From CALBPI01 sp039821605 (GTDB taxonomy: Bacteria; Pseudomonadota; Gammaproteobacteria; Steroidobacterales; Woeseiaceae): a stretch of 64,000 bases of DNA. The stretch spans positions 248,001-312,000 of the forward strand of contig JBCBNV010000004.1 of assembly GCA_039821605.1 (NCBI GenBank), written 5' to 3'. The notes beneath the pieces are model-generated. The model saw only the letters and a program-made list of their open reading frames with translations, was not told where the DNA came from and did no database searches. A program made the position numbers and the translations under genes. Within the stretch, counting starts at the first letter, position 1. Each line of letters opens with the position of its first letter. Below, in pieces: positions 50,990-59,649 of the stretch.

Positions 50990-52294
50990 GTGGCCAAGCG
51001 CGAGTACAAACCGGTCGCGCGGGTCTCGGAGGCCGTTCCGGGTGGCACACCCGTCGAGCACACGCCGCCGCCCGACGATCTCGGCTACGGCCTGATTCCC
51101 AAGTCGCGTTACACCTCCGAGGACTACATGCGCCTCGAGTGGGAGCGCATGTGGACCAAGGTGTGGTTGCTTGCGGGCTTCGCCCAGGACCTGGCCGAAC
51201 CCGGCGACTACATCTGCACGGAGATCGGGCGCGAGTCCGTCATCGTTGTGCGCCAGGACGACGGCGGCGTCAAAGCCTTCTTCAATGTCTGCATGCACCG
51301 CGGCAATCGCGTGGTTGCCGAGGGCATCGATACTGCCGAGACCTTCAAGTGTTCCTACCACGGCTGGGAGTACGGCCGCGACGGGCGCTTCGTAAATCTG
51401 CCCAACGGTGAGCTGTTCCCGCAGGGCAAACCTTGCCGCGGGCTCGTTGAGCTGCCCTGCGCCGAATGGAACAGTCTCGTGTTCTTCAGCCTCGACCGGG
51501 ACGTGATGCCGTTCGAGGACTACATCGCCGATGTCGCGGGGCACTTCGAACCCTACAGGTTCGACCGCATGGTCATCACACGCGATGCAACGGCGGAGTG
51601 GGCCTGCAACTGGAAGGCTTCCGTCGACGCGTTCAACGAGACCTACCATGTCGCCGCGACCCACCCGCAGCTGCTCTGGTACCTGAATGAGATGGACGTG
51701 CAGATCGACTGCTACGAGCGGCACTCGCGTTATCTCGTGCCGTTCGGCGTCACGAGCCCGCGCATTCAGCGCGCGCCCGAGATTCCTCCGCCGCTCAAAT
51801 TCATGATGGCTGAGGCGGGTCTTGATCCCGCAAGCTACGAGGGGCCTGTCGACGGCATCCGCGACACCGTGCAAAAGCACATCCGGGCGACGGCCGAAGC
51901 CGAAGGGCGCGACTACTCAGCGCTCAACGACGACCAGCTCACGGACGACTACAACTATCTCGTTTTCCCGAACCTGACCTTCAACACGCACGCCGACCAC
52001 CTCATGCTGTTTCGGCACCGGCCGCACCCGACCGATCCGAACCGCATGTACTTCGATGCCTGGACCATCGAGTACATCGTCGATGAGGAAGAACTGCCCA
52101 CGCGGCGCCCGCGCCACAAGGTCATCAAGGACGGCGATCGATCCATGGGCATGGTCATCGACCAGGACGGCGGCAACCTGCCCAAGGTGCAGGCGGGCAT
52201 GAACTCAGCGGCCTATGAAGGCCTCTGGCTTGGCGACCTCGAAGTGCGTATTCGGCACTTCCACAAGGTCATGGACGACTACCTCGCCGACTAA
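50990..52294 (+). CDS. Rieske non-haem iron oxygenase alpha subunit
   Basis: Ring-hydroxylating or related oxygenase large subunit, 434 residues. The Rieske cluster ligands are Cys101, His103, Cys121 and His124 in CMHRG and CSYHGW, with exact C-x-H-x17-C-x2-H spacing. The mononuclear iron motif NETYHVAATH gives His220 and His225; the bridging acidic residue is Glu217 instead of the usual Asp. No beta subunit, ferredoxin or reductase gene is near, so it should be an alpha-only type that borrows a reductase. GTG 50990 is chosen because it follows the SDR stop by 4 bases; a TTG at 50951 overlaps that gene. Confidence 0.92.
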   Translation: MAKREYKPVARVSEAVPGGTPVEHTPPPDDLGYGLIPKSRYTSEDYMRLEWERMWTKVWLLAGFAQDLAEPGDYICTEIGRESVIVVRQDDGGVKAFFNVCMHRGNRVVAEGIDTAETFKCSYHGWEYGRDGRFVNLPNGELFPQGKPCRGLVELPCAEWNSLVFFSLDRDVMPFEDYIADVAGHFEPYRFDRMVITRDATAEWACNWKASVDAFNETYHVAATHPQLLWYLNEMDVQIDCYERHSRYLVPFGVTSPRIQRAPEIPPPLKFMMAEAGLDPASYEGPVDGIRDTVQKHIRATAEAEGRDYSALNDDQLTDDYNYLVFPNLTFNTHADHLMLFRHRPHPTDPNRMYFDAWTIEYIVDEEELPTRRPRHKVIKDGDRSMGMVIDQDGGNLPKVQAGMNSAAYEGLWLGDLEVRIRHFHKVMDDYLAD

Positions 52295-52309
52295 CCGTCG
52301 GCGGCGCGT

Positions 52310-53302
52310 CTACATCCCCAGATTGGCGACCGAGCGTGCGCCGTTGACGCGGCTGATGGCGGCGTTGATGGCGTCGTCGTCAATAACGAGCGAGTCGGCC
52401 TTCTGGTAGAGCGTCAGCGCACGGTCGAGATCGCCCAGGTACTCGGCGCAGAGCCCCAGGTTGTAGACGAGCCCGATGTTGGTGTCGTACTTCTCTTCCA
52501 TGCCGCCCCAACGACCGCAGGCCTTGTCCCAGCGGCCGGCCTTCGCGGCCTTGATCGCGTCCTTGAAGATCTTGCTGTCGTTCTTGTCGATACGGCCGGA
52601 TTTCTTGAGCTCGACCTTGATGGTCTCCGTGCGCGGGATCAGATCGCCCACGAATTCGGCGAGCACTTCGGTGCGCGCCGCAGCGGCCACCGCGCCGCCA
52701 CCTGGCAGTGAGCCCTTATCACCCTGGCAGTACTTGTAGGACTGCGCCTTGGGGATCTGCCGTGTGTAGACCGTGTCACCGCTCGGCACCGCCAGAATCG
52801 TCAGCGTGGCCTGGTAATGGCCTGTGATGATGTCGCAACGCACGTTCTGCTTCTTCATGTAGCCCTCTTCACAGGACCCGAAGTACTTGTTGCGGATCTT
52901 GGTGCAGACGTTGCGCTCTTCGGTGGTTCGCGTCGTTTCCCAGTTCACGACATCGACGGAGCCGTGGTAGATCGCTTCGACGTCCATCTGTTTACCGGCC
53001 TCGAGAATCTTCGGGATCGTTTGCTCGCTGGGCTGCAGCATTTGTGAGGTCAGCAGCGTCTTGGTGGGTTCGCCGCGGACCCGGGCCGAGCTGAGCTGAT
53101 CGCGCAGTGCGTTGGAGAACGACACGCCGTCCTGACCCGTGAAATCAAAGACGGCGATGCGAGTGAGCTCGCTGGCCCGCTGATGTTGAGCCTGCACGAC
53201 AACCTCGAGCGGCGCCTTGGTTGGGCCGAAGATACTGGCCGAAGCCTGTGGTGCCACGACGAGCATGGCCAGCGCAAGTGCGCCGTACGTCTTGTTGATC
53301 AT
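52310..53302 (-). CDS. Exported TPR protein with CsgG/FlgO-like N-terminal domain
   Basis: Exported protein of 330 residues, signal MINKTYGALALAMLVVAPQASA. The part after the signal, RIAVFDFTGQDGVSFSNALR, resembles the start of CsgG/FlgO/TolB-type domains (strand, F-D, small residues, helix). Many cysteines follow (NVCTKIRNKYFGSCEEGY, VRCDIITG, YKYCQGDKG), likely paired in the periplasm. The C-terminal 80 residues hold TPR-like helices (GLVYNLGLCAEYLGDLDRAL). It is the last gene of a four-gene operon with a periplasmic protease. No function is known. Confidence 0.7.
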   Translation of the reverse strand: MINKTYGALALAMLVVAPQASASIFGPTKAPLEVVVQAQHQRASELTRIAVFDFTGQDGVSFSNALRDQLSSARVRGEPTKTLLTSQMLQPSEQTIPKILEAGKQMDVEAIYHGSVDVVNWETTRTTEERNVCTKIRNKYFGSCEEGYMKKQNVRCDIITGHYQATLTILAVPSGDTVYTRQIPKAQSYKYCQGDKGSLPGGGAVAAAARTEVLAEFVGDLIPRTETIKVELKKSGRIDKNDSKIFKDAIKAAKAGRWDKACGRWGGMEEKYDTNIGLVYNLGLCAEYLGDLDRALTLYQKADSLVIDDDAINAAISRVNGARSVANLGM

Positions 53303-53356
53303 GAGCTCACATCCCCTGATTTCGTCTTGTCTGTCGTTTCTGTTGTGTCGTTCTCT

Positions 53357-54418
53357 TTATCTGCAGCGAACTTCCGATGACCGGTGCTCGCACCGGGTCA
53401 CGAAGACCATGCCGTTGCGACGGACCGAGAAGGTCACGCCGGAACGGCTCTGGGAGAGCGGGTTTAGAACATCCCGCTCCCAGTTGAACGTGGGTGGAAT
53501 CGACTTGTGATTGATCTTCTCGATCCGGTCGCCATTGCGGATCTTGGCCATGATGTTGCCAGCCGAGTCGAGAACCTCGTATTGAATGTTGCCGTCATTA
53601 CCGGGATTCACGATGCGAGACACCTGCAGGCCGATATCGACGGTCTCGCCCAGATCCCATTTATCGACCGTCGTTGCGACCTGTTGTGTTTCGCGACGGG
53701 TTTCGAGTCCGGCGACGCTGAGAGGCATGCGATGCCGCTCGAACCAGGCACCCACAAATTGCGCCGGCAAAACGGTCGCTTCGCGGCCGTTCGTTTCGAT
53801 GATCATGCCGATGAGGTCGCGGCCGCTCGAATCAAACAGGCCACCGCCCGAGAACCCCTCGCGAATGGCAGAGGACTTCACGACGATAAGGTTGCGCGCG
53901 TCGCGGTCGATGACAAAGTCGCCCGAGGCCGGCATCTGCCAGCTGGGGTGTCCGACCCCGACAACGGCCTCGCCGATGTAGGCCGAAGCTGTCAGTGCGC
54001 GCGAGCTGATCTCGAACCTGGGCAGCCGCAGGCTCGTGTCGCGACGCACCTTGAGTGCAGTCAGGTCGTTGTTGATGTCGGAGATGCCGACGTACTCGGC
54101 AGGGTAACTCTGGCCGCCGCGGTAGCTGAAGCGTACGGTGATATCGCGGTACTGCTCCTGGGGCAGCACCTCGCGGTTGAAGACGTTGTGGTCGGCCGTG
54201 GCGATGAAGATGTGCGTCGCATCCGCGCCCACGATGATGCCCGAGCCGTAGACGTCGCGGCCTGCTTCGGTCTTGGCCGTGAGCATGACGACGAGTTCGC
54301 GCGGGTCTGCTGCGTTTGCCGACGGTGCGTGTACGAAGGCGACCAGTGAGACAACGACGCCCAATGCGAGGCGTCGCAGTCTAGTGATGGGTCTGGTTCG
54401 AAACACGTGTCGCTCCAT
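53357..54418 (-). CDS. Periplasmic trypsin-like serine protease with PDZ-like C-terminus
   Basis: Exported S1-type (HtrA-like) protease, 353 residues. A signal peptide (LALGVVVSLVAFVHAPSANA) is followed by GSGIIVGADATHIFIATADH. The triad is His77, Asp118 in INNDLTALKV and Ser190 in REGFSGGGLFD, all present. The nucleophile motif is GFSGGG in place of the common GNSGGP. The C-terminal third (IVNPGNDGNIQYEVLDSAGN, then RNGDRIEKINHKSIP) has a PDZ-like turn. It starts at the stop of the upstream gene (TAATG). It probably senses or processes envelope proteins; the target is unknown. Confidence 0.82.
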   Translation of the reverse strand: MERHVFRTRPITRLRRLALGVVVSLVAFVHAPSANAADPRELVVMLTAKTEAGRDVYGSGIIVGADATHIFIATADHNVFNREVLPQEQYRDITVRFSYRGGQSYPAEYVGISDINNDLTALKVRRDTSLRLPRFEISSRALTASAYIGEAVVGVGHPSWQMPASGDFVIDRDARNLIVVKSSAIREGFSGGGLFDSSGRDLIGMIIETNGREATVLPAQFVGAWFERHRMPLSVAGLETRRETQQVATTVDKWDLGETVDIGLQVSRIVNPGNDGNIQYEVLDSAGNIMAKIRNGDRIEKINHKSIPPTFNWERDVLNPLSQSRSGVTFSVRRNGMVFVTRCEHRSSEVRCR

Positions 54419-55404
54419 TACTTCGCGTACCAACGCTCGATCATGACGGGGACCAGAAACACGGCAATAAACGCACTAGCGGCCTTGGCCCAGGTGTGGT
54501 GACTCAGGAACTGGAACCAGCTGGGCATCGTTGAATCGTCGTTATCCGCTGCGCCGAATCGCACGTCGCTGACTTTGCCCGCGATCACAACATCGATGCC
54601 TTCGGGTTCCAGCGTCATCGTGAGCGTTGCCGTGTCGACAAACTCGAGCGCCACGGTTTCGCCGTGCGGAATATCCATGACCTCGTTGTCGAGGTCGTAC
54701 CATACGATCGTGCCGTCCACGATTTCGCTGAAGACAATGTCATCGTCTGTGGACATCGGCGGGATAAACGACACGCCCACGAGTGTGTCTGTCCGAAGTA
54801 CATCGCCACTGCTCGTGGGGTCGGTGACGGCAAGCCGGGACGTGTTGTCGCCGGGCTGAAGGAACTGCAAGGTGTCACTGACCTGCGTGACTGGTTCCCC
54901 GTTCCCGAGCGTGACCTGCGACCCTTCCGGCGAAATGACCGCGAGGGATGCGTCGAAAGGCTGCCAGCTCAAGTCATAGCCATTCACGCCTTGTGCGTGC
55001 ACGGTCATTCGCACGCGGCGATCGCCCGCGAAGGAGATGCTGCTCAGGGTGACGTTTTTCTCAGCATCGGAGCGATAGACCGTCACATCGATACCGTCTT
55101 GCGTTGTGCCTGCGAATTGACTCGCATCGATGTCGTACAGCGTCATCGAGTCCGCGACCAGTGAAAGGAGTTCGCCACGTTCGAAGTCGAAGGCGGCGTA
55201 GCGCGTCTGAATCTCAATTCGAACGTCTGTCGTTTGTACATCCCTGGCGATAATGGCGAAGAAAAAGGCGCCGATAACGAAGAGCGCTGCAATCGCGCCA
55301 AGCGAGAGACTGTCCTTCTTGGTTTCGTCCTTGTCAGATGCGCCAGACGCATCCTGGCTTTTGCCGCCGTCAACGCCCTCGTCCGTGTCCACCGGATCAC
55401 TCAT
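54418..55404 (-). CDS. Bitopic membrane protein of unknown function
   Basis: Unrecognised protein, 328 residues. It has an acidic, charged N-terminal 30 residues, one helix (SLGAIAALFVIGAFFFAII), a beta-rich soluble region of about 240 residues, and a second helix near the C-terminus (AASAFIAVFLVPVMIERW). The soluble part, between the helices, would face the periplasm if both ends are cytoplasmic. No motif is recognised. It overlaps the first gene of the operon (ATGA) and the protease gene (TAATG), which ties it to the protease by translation coupling. Confidence 0.75.
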   Translation of the reverse strand: MSDPVDTDEGVDGGKSQDASGASDKDETKKDSLSLGAIAALFVIGAFFFAIIARDVQTTDVRIEIQTRYAAFDFERGELLSLVADSMTLYDIDASQFAGTTQDGIDVTVYRSDAEKNVTLSSISFAGDRRVRMTVHAQGVNGYDLSWQPFDASLAVISPEGSQVTLGNGEPVTQVSDTLQFLQPGDNTSRLAVTDPTSSGDVLRTDTLVGVSFIPPMSTDDDIVFSEIVDGTIVWYDLDNEVMDIPHGETVALEFVDTATLTMTLEPEGIDVVIAGKVSDVRFGAADNDDSTMPSWFQFLSHHTWAKAASAFIAVFLVPVMIERWYAK

Positions 55405-56168
55405 GGCACATACACCGTAGCGCTCACCTGGTCTGCCTGACCGTCTGTGGTCAGCGCGTGCACCACGAGCGTATAAACGCCGCCGTCAATGTCGCCCGGC
55501 AGGCCGATGACCACCGGCCGGCGTGGCGGAAAGCGACCGAGATCGATTGAGTCGTTGTGGCCTGCGTGCTCCGCGGATGCCGGCGTGAGCCGATAGAACA
55601 CTTTTGCCAGCGCAACACGCGCCTGCAGGATCAGTGTGAGCTCATCGCTGTCGATGCCCTCGACCCGAACCGGGCGATAGGCGGGCTGTCGCTGGCGGCA
55701 GTCGCCTTCGCAGGCGATGAAGCACAACGGCATGATGCTTGCGGCATTGTCGAGGCTGCGCACCGATTCGAGGCTCCAGTCGAAGGGCTCGCTCGCATCC
55801 GAGCGCGCGTCGATCTGGTAATAGATGTCGGGGTCCAGGGAGCGACCGATGATCTGCAGGCCGCTGTCGTCGGGCAGGGCAGCAGGCAGCAGTGGCAACG
55901 ATGTAGCGTCGCCCAACTTCGACTGATCAAGAGGCGCGCCGTACTGCAGCCCGACAATCTCGACACCGGTTACCGAGATCGGTTGCTGAAAGAACCCCTC
56001 GCACCGGCCGTCATCGCGGCGCTGGTAGGCGTTCGTCTCTCCCGATTGCGTCGCAACCTTGCGATTGCATTCGCTGGGCGCTGCCTGGACCCCTGATGCC
56101 AACATCACTGCCGCCATCACGATCGCGTGTCCAGCTGATGGGGCCCAGCGTACCCTTGCCTCACTCAT
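55401..56168 (-). CDS. Exported protein of unknown function
   Basis: Unrecognised exported protein, 255 residues, signal GHAIVMAAVMLASGVQAAPS. It is beta-rich with six mature cysteines that could pair (CNRK, RCEG, then LCFIACEGDC). A distinctive SVTGVEIVGLQYGAP region and a C-terminal IGLPGDIDGGVYTLVVHALT suggest an immunoglobulin-like or all-beta fold; this is only an impression. It is first in the protease operon, on the minus strand, and overlaps the next gene by ATGA. The longer upstream frame (to 56336) has no signal peptide, so ATG 56168 is chosen. Confidence 0.72.
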   Translation of the reverse strand: MSEARVRWAPSAGHAIVMAAVMLASGVQAAPSECNRKVATQSGETNAYQRRDDGRCEGFFQQPISVTGVEIVGLQYGAPLDQSKLGDATSLPLLPAALPDDSGLQIIGRSLDPDIYYQIDARSDASEPFDWSLESVRSLDNAASIMPLCFIACEGDCRQRQPAYRPVRVEGIDSDELTLILQARVALAKVFYRLTPASAEHAGHNDSIDLGRFPPRRPVVIGLPGDIDGGVYTLVVHALTTDGQADQVSATVYVP

Positions 56169-56349
56169 GGTGTAGCCCCACTCGGCGCTTTCTTGGCGCC
56201 GTTTTTGATCGAGTATACGCAACCGATCGGGCGCGACAAATCGTGGGTATTTCCAACCGTCACGGCGCTGCGGCCTTGGCAATGCAGGCGCTGGCAGGCG
56301 GTTGAATTCACTGGGATCGTTGGAGAAGCAATCCACAGGGCCTGATAAA

Positions 56350-56367
56350 AAACAGTCAGTCCTGTTT
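56350..56367. promoter_or_regulatory. Inverted repeat AAACAG-N6-CTGTTT upstream of the E1 operon
   Basis: Perfect 6-bp arms separated by 6 bases in the 262-base gap between the divergent protease and dehydrogenase operons, 64 bases before the E1alpha ATG. The geometry suits a dimeric regulator, but the arms are short and A/T-rich and no regulator gene is adjacent. Minus-strand reading gives a weak hairpin with six T, so a terminator role is also possible. Confidence 0.3.
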
Positions 56368-56430
56368 CTTTTGTGCTGACGGCTTTGTACACTATTTCGG
56401 CTGGCGCACCGATTGCCGACAGGGGGAGCT

Positions 56431-57399
56431 ATGACGCTGCAAAAGACCGAGCTGCTGACGGCCTACCGGCTCATGAAGACCATTCGTGAGTTCGAGGAGC
56501 GGCTGCACGTCGAGATCGCCACGGGCGCGATCCCGGGCTTCACGCACCTCTACTCGGGCCAGGAGGCCATCGCCGTGGGTGTCTGCATGCACCTGGCCGA
56601 CGATGACTACATCGTCTCCACGCACCGAGGCCACGGCCACTGCATCGCCAAGGGCTGCGACGTCATCGGCATGATGAAAGAGATCTACGGCCGCGCCGAC
56701 GGGCTCTGCAAGGGCAAGGGCGGCTCGATGCACATCGCCGATTTTGACAAGGGCATGCTGGGCGCCAACGCCATCGTCGGTGGCGGGCCACCGATTGCGA
56801 CGGGCGCGGCGATTGCGACCAAGCTCGACGGCAATGGCAAAGTCACCGCGTCGTTCGGCGGTGACGGCAGCTCGAATCAGGGCACGGTGTTCGAGGCTAT
56901 GAACCTGGCCGTGGTCCTCAAGCTGCCCACGCTGTTCGTTTACGAAGACAACGGGTACGGCGAGCACACGGGTACGTCTTACGCGGTCGGCAGCGACGAC
57001 ATCGCGGGCCGCTGCGCGGGCTTCGGCATGCGTGCCGAGAAAGTAGACGGCGCCGACTTCTTTGCCGTGTACGACATGGCCGGCGATCTGTTCGGCCAGC
57101 TGCGACGGGGTGAAGGTCCCGCCGCGCTCGAATGCGCCATCACGCGCTTCTACGGCCACTTCGAAGGTGATCCGCAGAAGTACCGCGCCAAGGACGAGGT
57201 CGCGAACTTCCGCCAAACCATGGACTGCCTCAAGAACTTCAGAAAACGCGTGACGGACGAAGGCTGGCTCACCGATGCCGAGCTCGATGCCGTGGACGCC
57301 GAGGTGACGGCGCTCATCGACGACGCCGTCGAGCAGTCGAAGGCGGCACCGCCGCCCGATGTGTCCGAAGTCCTCACCGACGTTTACGTCACTTACTGA
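56431..57399 (+). CDS. 2-oxoacid/acetoin dehydrogenase E1 component, alpha subunit
   Basis: Thiamine-diphosphate subunit of an acetoin- or pyruvate-type dehydrogenase complex, 322 residues. The TPP/Mg2+ motif is GDGSSNQGTVFEAMN near residue 149; GGSMHIADFDKGMLGANAIV and RFYGHFEGDPQKYRAKDE are strongly conserved in the E1alpha of acetoin (AcoA) and PdhA-type enzymes. The short length and the AcoC-like E2 favour acetoin-type. CAGGGGGAGC precedes the ATG. It is first in an E1alpha-E1beta-E2 operon. Pyruvate or branched-chain 2-oxoacid substrates cannot be excluded. Confidence 0.93.
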   Translation: MTLQKTELLTAYRLMKTIREFEERLHVEIATGAIPGFTHLYSGQEAIAVGVCMHLADDDYIVSTHRGHGHCIAKGCDVIGMMKEIYGRADGLCKGKGGSMHIADFDKGMLGANAIVGGGPPIATGAAIATKLDGNGKVTASFGGDGSSNQGTVFEAMNLAVVLKLPTLFVYEDNGYGEHTGTSYAVGSDDIAGRCAGFGMRAEKVDGADFFAVYDMAGDLFGQLRRGEGPAALECAITRFYGHFEGDPQKYRAKDEVANFRQTMDCLKNFRKRVTDEGWLTDAELDAVDAEVTALIDDAVEQSKAAPPPDVSEVLTDVYVTY

Positions 57400-57409
57400 G
57401 GGCCGAGCG

Positions 57410-58417
57410 ATGACTGTCAAGACCTTTCGCGAAGCGCTCAATGACACGCTGCACGCCGAGATGGCGCGCGACGACAAGATCATCATCCTGGGCGAAGACG
57501 TCGCCGGCGGTGCCGGCGGCACGGGTGTCGAGGAAGCCGCGGGCGGCATCTTCGGTGTCAGCAGCGGGCTGTTCAAAGCGTTTGGCGCAGAGCGCGTCAT
57601 CGACACACCGATCAGCGAGTCGGCGATTGTGGGCGCGGCCGCAGGTGCTGCACTGGCTGGCTACCGTCCCGTTGCCGAGCTCATGTTCGCGGACTTCATC
57701 GGCGTCTCGATGGACCAGCTCTACAATCAGATCGCGAAGTTCCGCTACATGTTTGGTGGCAAGACCAAGTGCCCCGCGATCATCCGGATGCCCACGGGCG
57801 CTGGCATGAACATGGGCGCGCAGCACTCGCAGACGATCTACCCGATCGTCACGAGCGTGCCGGGTCTCAAGGTGGCGATCCCTTCCAATGCTGCAGACGC
57901 CAAGGGCTTGCTGACCACGGCACTGCGTGGCGACGACCCCGTCGTGTTCTTTGAGCACAAGGCGCTGTACCCGCGTAAGTGCGAGGTGCCGGACGGCGAC
58001 TACCTCGTGCCGTTCGGAGAGGCTGCCTTAGTTCGTGAAGGTGAGCACGCGACCGTCGTGGCGCTCGCACGGATGGTCAACTTCGCCGAGAAGGCGCTCG
58101 ACGCACTCGCGGCGGACGGCATTACGGCCGATCTCATCGATCCGCGTACGACCTCGCCGCTCGATCTCGACACCATTCTCGAGAGCCTCGAAGCCACGGG
58201 CCGTCTCGTCATCGTCGACGAGTCCAACCCGCGTTGCTCCGTCGCCTCAGACATCGCGGGTATGGTGGCGAGCGAAGGCTTCGACCTGCTCAAGGCGCCC
58301 GTGCAGCTTGTGACCGCGCCACACACGCCCGTGCCCTTTGCACGCGAACTCGAGCGCGCCTACGTGCCCAGCCCCGACGACATCGCCGCAGCGATCCGCA
58401 AGGTGGTCGCGTACTGA
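57410..58417 (+). CDS. 2-oxoacid/acetoin dehydrogenase E1 component, beta subunit
   Basis: Beta subunit that completes the E1 active site, 335 residues. The start shows FREALNDTLHAEMARDDKII and LGEDVAGGAGGTGV, then RVIDTPISESAIVGAAAGAA, PVAELMFADFIGVSMDQLYN and MPTGAGMNMGAQHSQ, a block in which the active-site histidine stands in AQHSQ. The C-terminal transketolase-like domain has DLIDPRTTSPLDLDTI and VDESNPRCSVASDIA. It lies 10 bases after the alpha gene, and the E2 gene starts 1 base after its stop. Confidence 0.94.
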   Translation: MTVKTFREALNDTLHAEMARDDKIIILGEDVAGGAGGTGVEEAAGGIFGVSSGLFKAFGAERVIDTPISESAIVGAAAGAALAGYRPVAELMFADFIGVSMDQLYNQIAKFRYMFGGKTKCPAIIRMPTGAGMNMGAQHSQTIYPIVTSVPGLKVAIPSNAADAKGLLTTALRGDDPVVFFEHKALYPRKCEVPDGDYLVPFGEAALVREGEHATVVALARMVNFAEKALDALAADGITADLIDPRTTSPLDLDTILESLEATGRLVIVDESNPRCSVASDIAGMVASEGFDLLKAPVQLVTAPHTPVPFARELERAYVPSPDDIAAAIRKVVAY

Positions 58418-58418
58418 C

Positions 58419-59645
58419 ATGAGCATCACGGCGATCACGGTGCCCAAGTGGGGCATCGAAATGCAGGAAGGCACGCTGACCGAATGGAAGGTCGCGGTTG
58501 GCGACGCGGTCACCAAGGGTGACGAAATCGTCGACATGGAGACAGAGAAAATCGTCAATGCGGGTGAGGCGCCCGCCTCGGGCGTCATCCGTCGTCTGAT
58601 TGGCGAGGTGGGTGATGTCTACGAAGTCGGCGTGCTTATCGGTGTCATTGCCGACGCCGATGAAGACGATGCTGCCATCGATGCGTTCGTCTCCGGTTTC
58701 AAAGCGGTCGACGCGTCGTTTGAGGGCGGCGATGCGCCGTCGGCGCCCGCTCCTGAACCGGCGCCTGAGCCTGCAGCAACACCTGCGTCTTCAGGTGAGG
58801 CACCACGCATCAGTCCTATCGCCAAACGTCTGGCCGAAGCCGCGGGTCTCGACTGGACGACGTTAGCCGGTACAGGCCGCAACGGCCGAATCTCGAAAGA
58901 AGATGTAGAGGCGGCGCTGGCGGAACAGTCGGGCGGCACCCCAATCGCGCGCACAGCGACGCAGAAGACCGTGGCCGCCCGCATGGCCGAAGCCAAGCAG
59001 GCCGTGCCGCACTTCTATCTCGACATCGCCGCCGATGTGCAGCACGCCCAGAAGCTGCGCAAGGACTACAGCGAAAAGACGGGCACCAAGGTCACGCTCA
59101 ACGACGTGATCATCAAGGCGGTTGCCGTGGCGCTGGCCGAGCATCCGAACGTCAACGTGACCTATCGCGATGACGAGCTCTATGCGGGTGATGGGGGCGT
59201 GGGCGTGGCGATTGCTTCAGAGCACGGGCTCGTGGCCCCGGTCATCAGCAACGCGGCCCAACGCACGCTCGCCGACATCGGCGACACCGTTCGCGGCCTG
59301 GCCAAATCGGCGAATGCGCGTGAGCTCGGCAAGGATGACCTCGCGGGTGGTGCGACCACTGTCTCCAACCTGGGCATGTTCGGCATCGACCGCTTCACGG
59401 CCATCATCAATCCGCCGCAAACCTCGATCCTGGCCGTCGGCGCGGCGCGCCACACGGGCGTCGTTGGCGAAGGACCCGCTGTCGGTGGCGGCGACGGACC
59501 CGAAGGCCGCCTCATGGTCGGCGCCACGCTCGTCAACATCACGATGTCTTGCGACCACCGCGCCTTCGACGGTGCCGATGGCGCGCGGTTCCTTGCCACG
59601 CTCAAAGACCTGATCGAGAAGCCGGCAAAGCTCTTCGACGACTGA
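58419..59645 (+). CDS. Dihydrolipoamide acyltransferase (E2), AcoC-like
   Basis: Acyltransferase core of the complex, 408 residues. One lipoyl domain is at the N-terminus (ITAITVPKWGIEMQEGTLTE), with the lipoyl lysine in DMETEKIVN near residue 44. An alanine/proline linker (about 108-130) leads to a peripheral-subunit-binding domain (RISPIAKRLAEAAGLDW near 133), followed by the catalytic domain that ends in DHRAFDGADGARFL with the HxxxDG catalytic residues. No E3 gene follows, so a distant dihydrolipoamide dehydrogenase must be used. The gene ends just before a dispersed palindromic element. Confidence 0.94.
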   Translation: MSITAITVPKWGIEMQEGTLTEWKVAVGDAVTKGDEIVDMETEKIVNAGEAPASGVIRRLIGEVGDVYEVGVLIGVIADADEDDAAIDAFVSGFKAVDASFEGGDAPSAPAPEPAPEPAATPASSGEAPRISPIAKRLAEAAGLDWTTLAGTGRNGRISKEDVEAALAEQSGGTPIARTATQKTVAARMAEAKQAVPHFYLDIAADVQHAQKLRKDYSEKTGTKVTLNDVIIKAVAVALAEHPNVNVTYRDDELYAGDGGVGVAIASEHGLVAPVISNAAQRTLADIGDTVRGLAKSANARELGKDDLAGGATTVSNLGMFGIDRFTAIINPPQTSILAVGAARHTGVVGEGPAVGGGDGPEGRLMVGATLVNITMSCDHRAFDGADGARFLATLKDLIEKPAKLFDD

Positions 59646-59649
59646 AACC

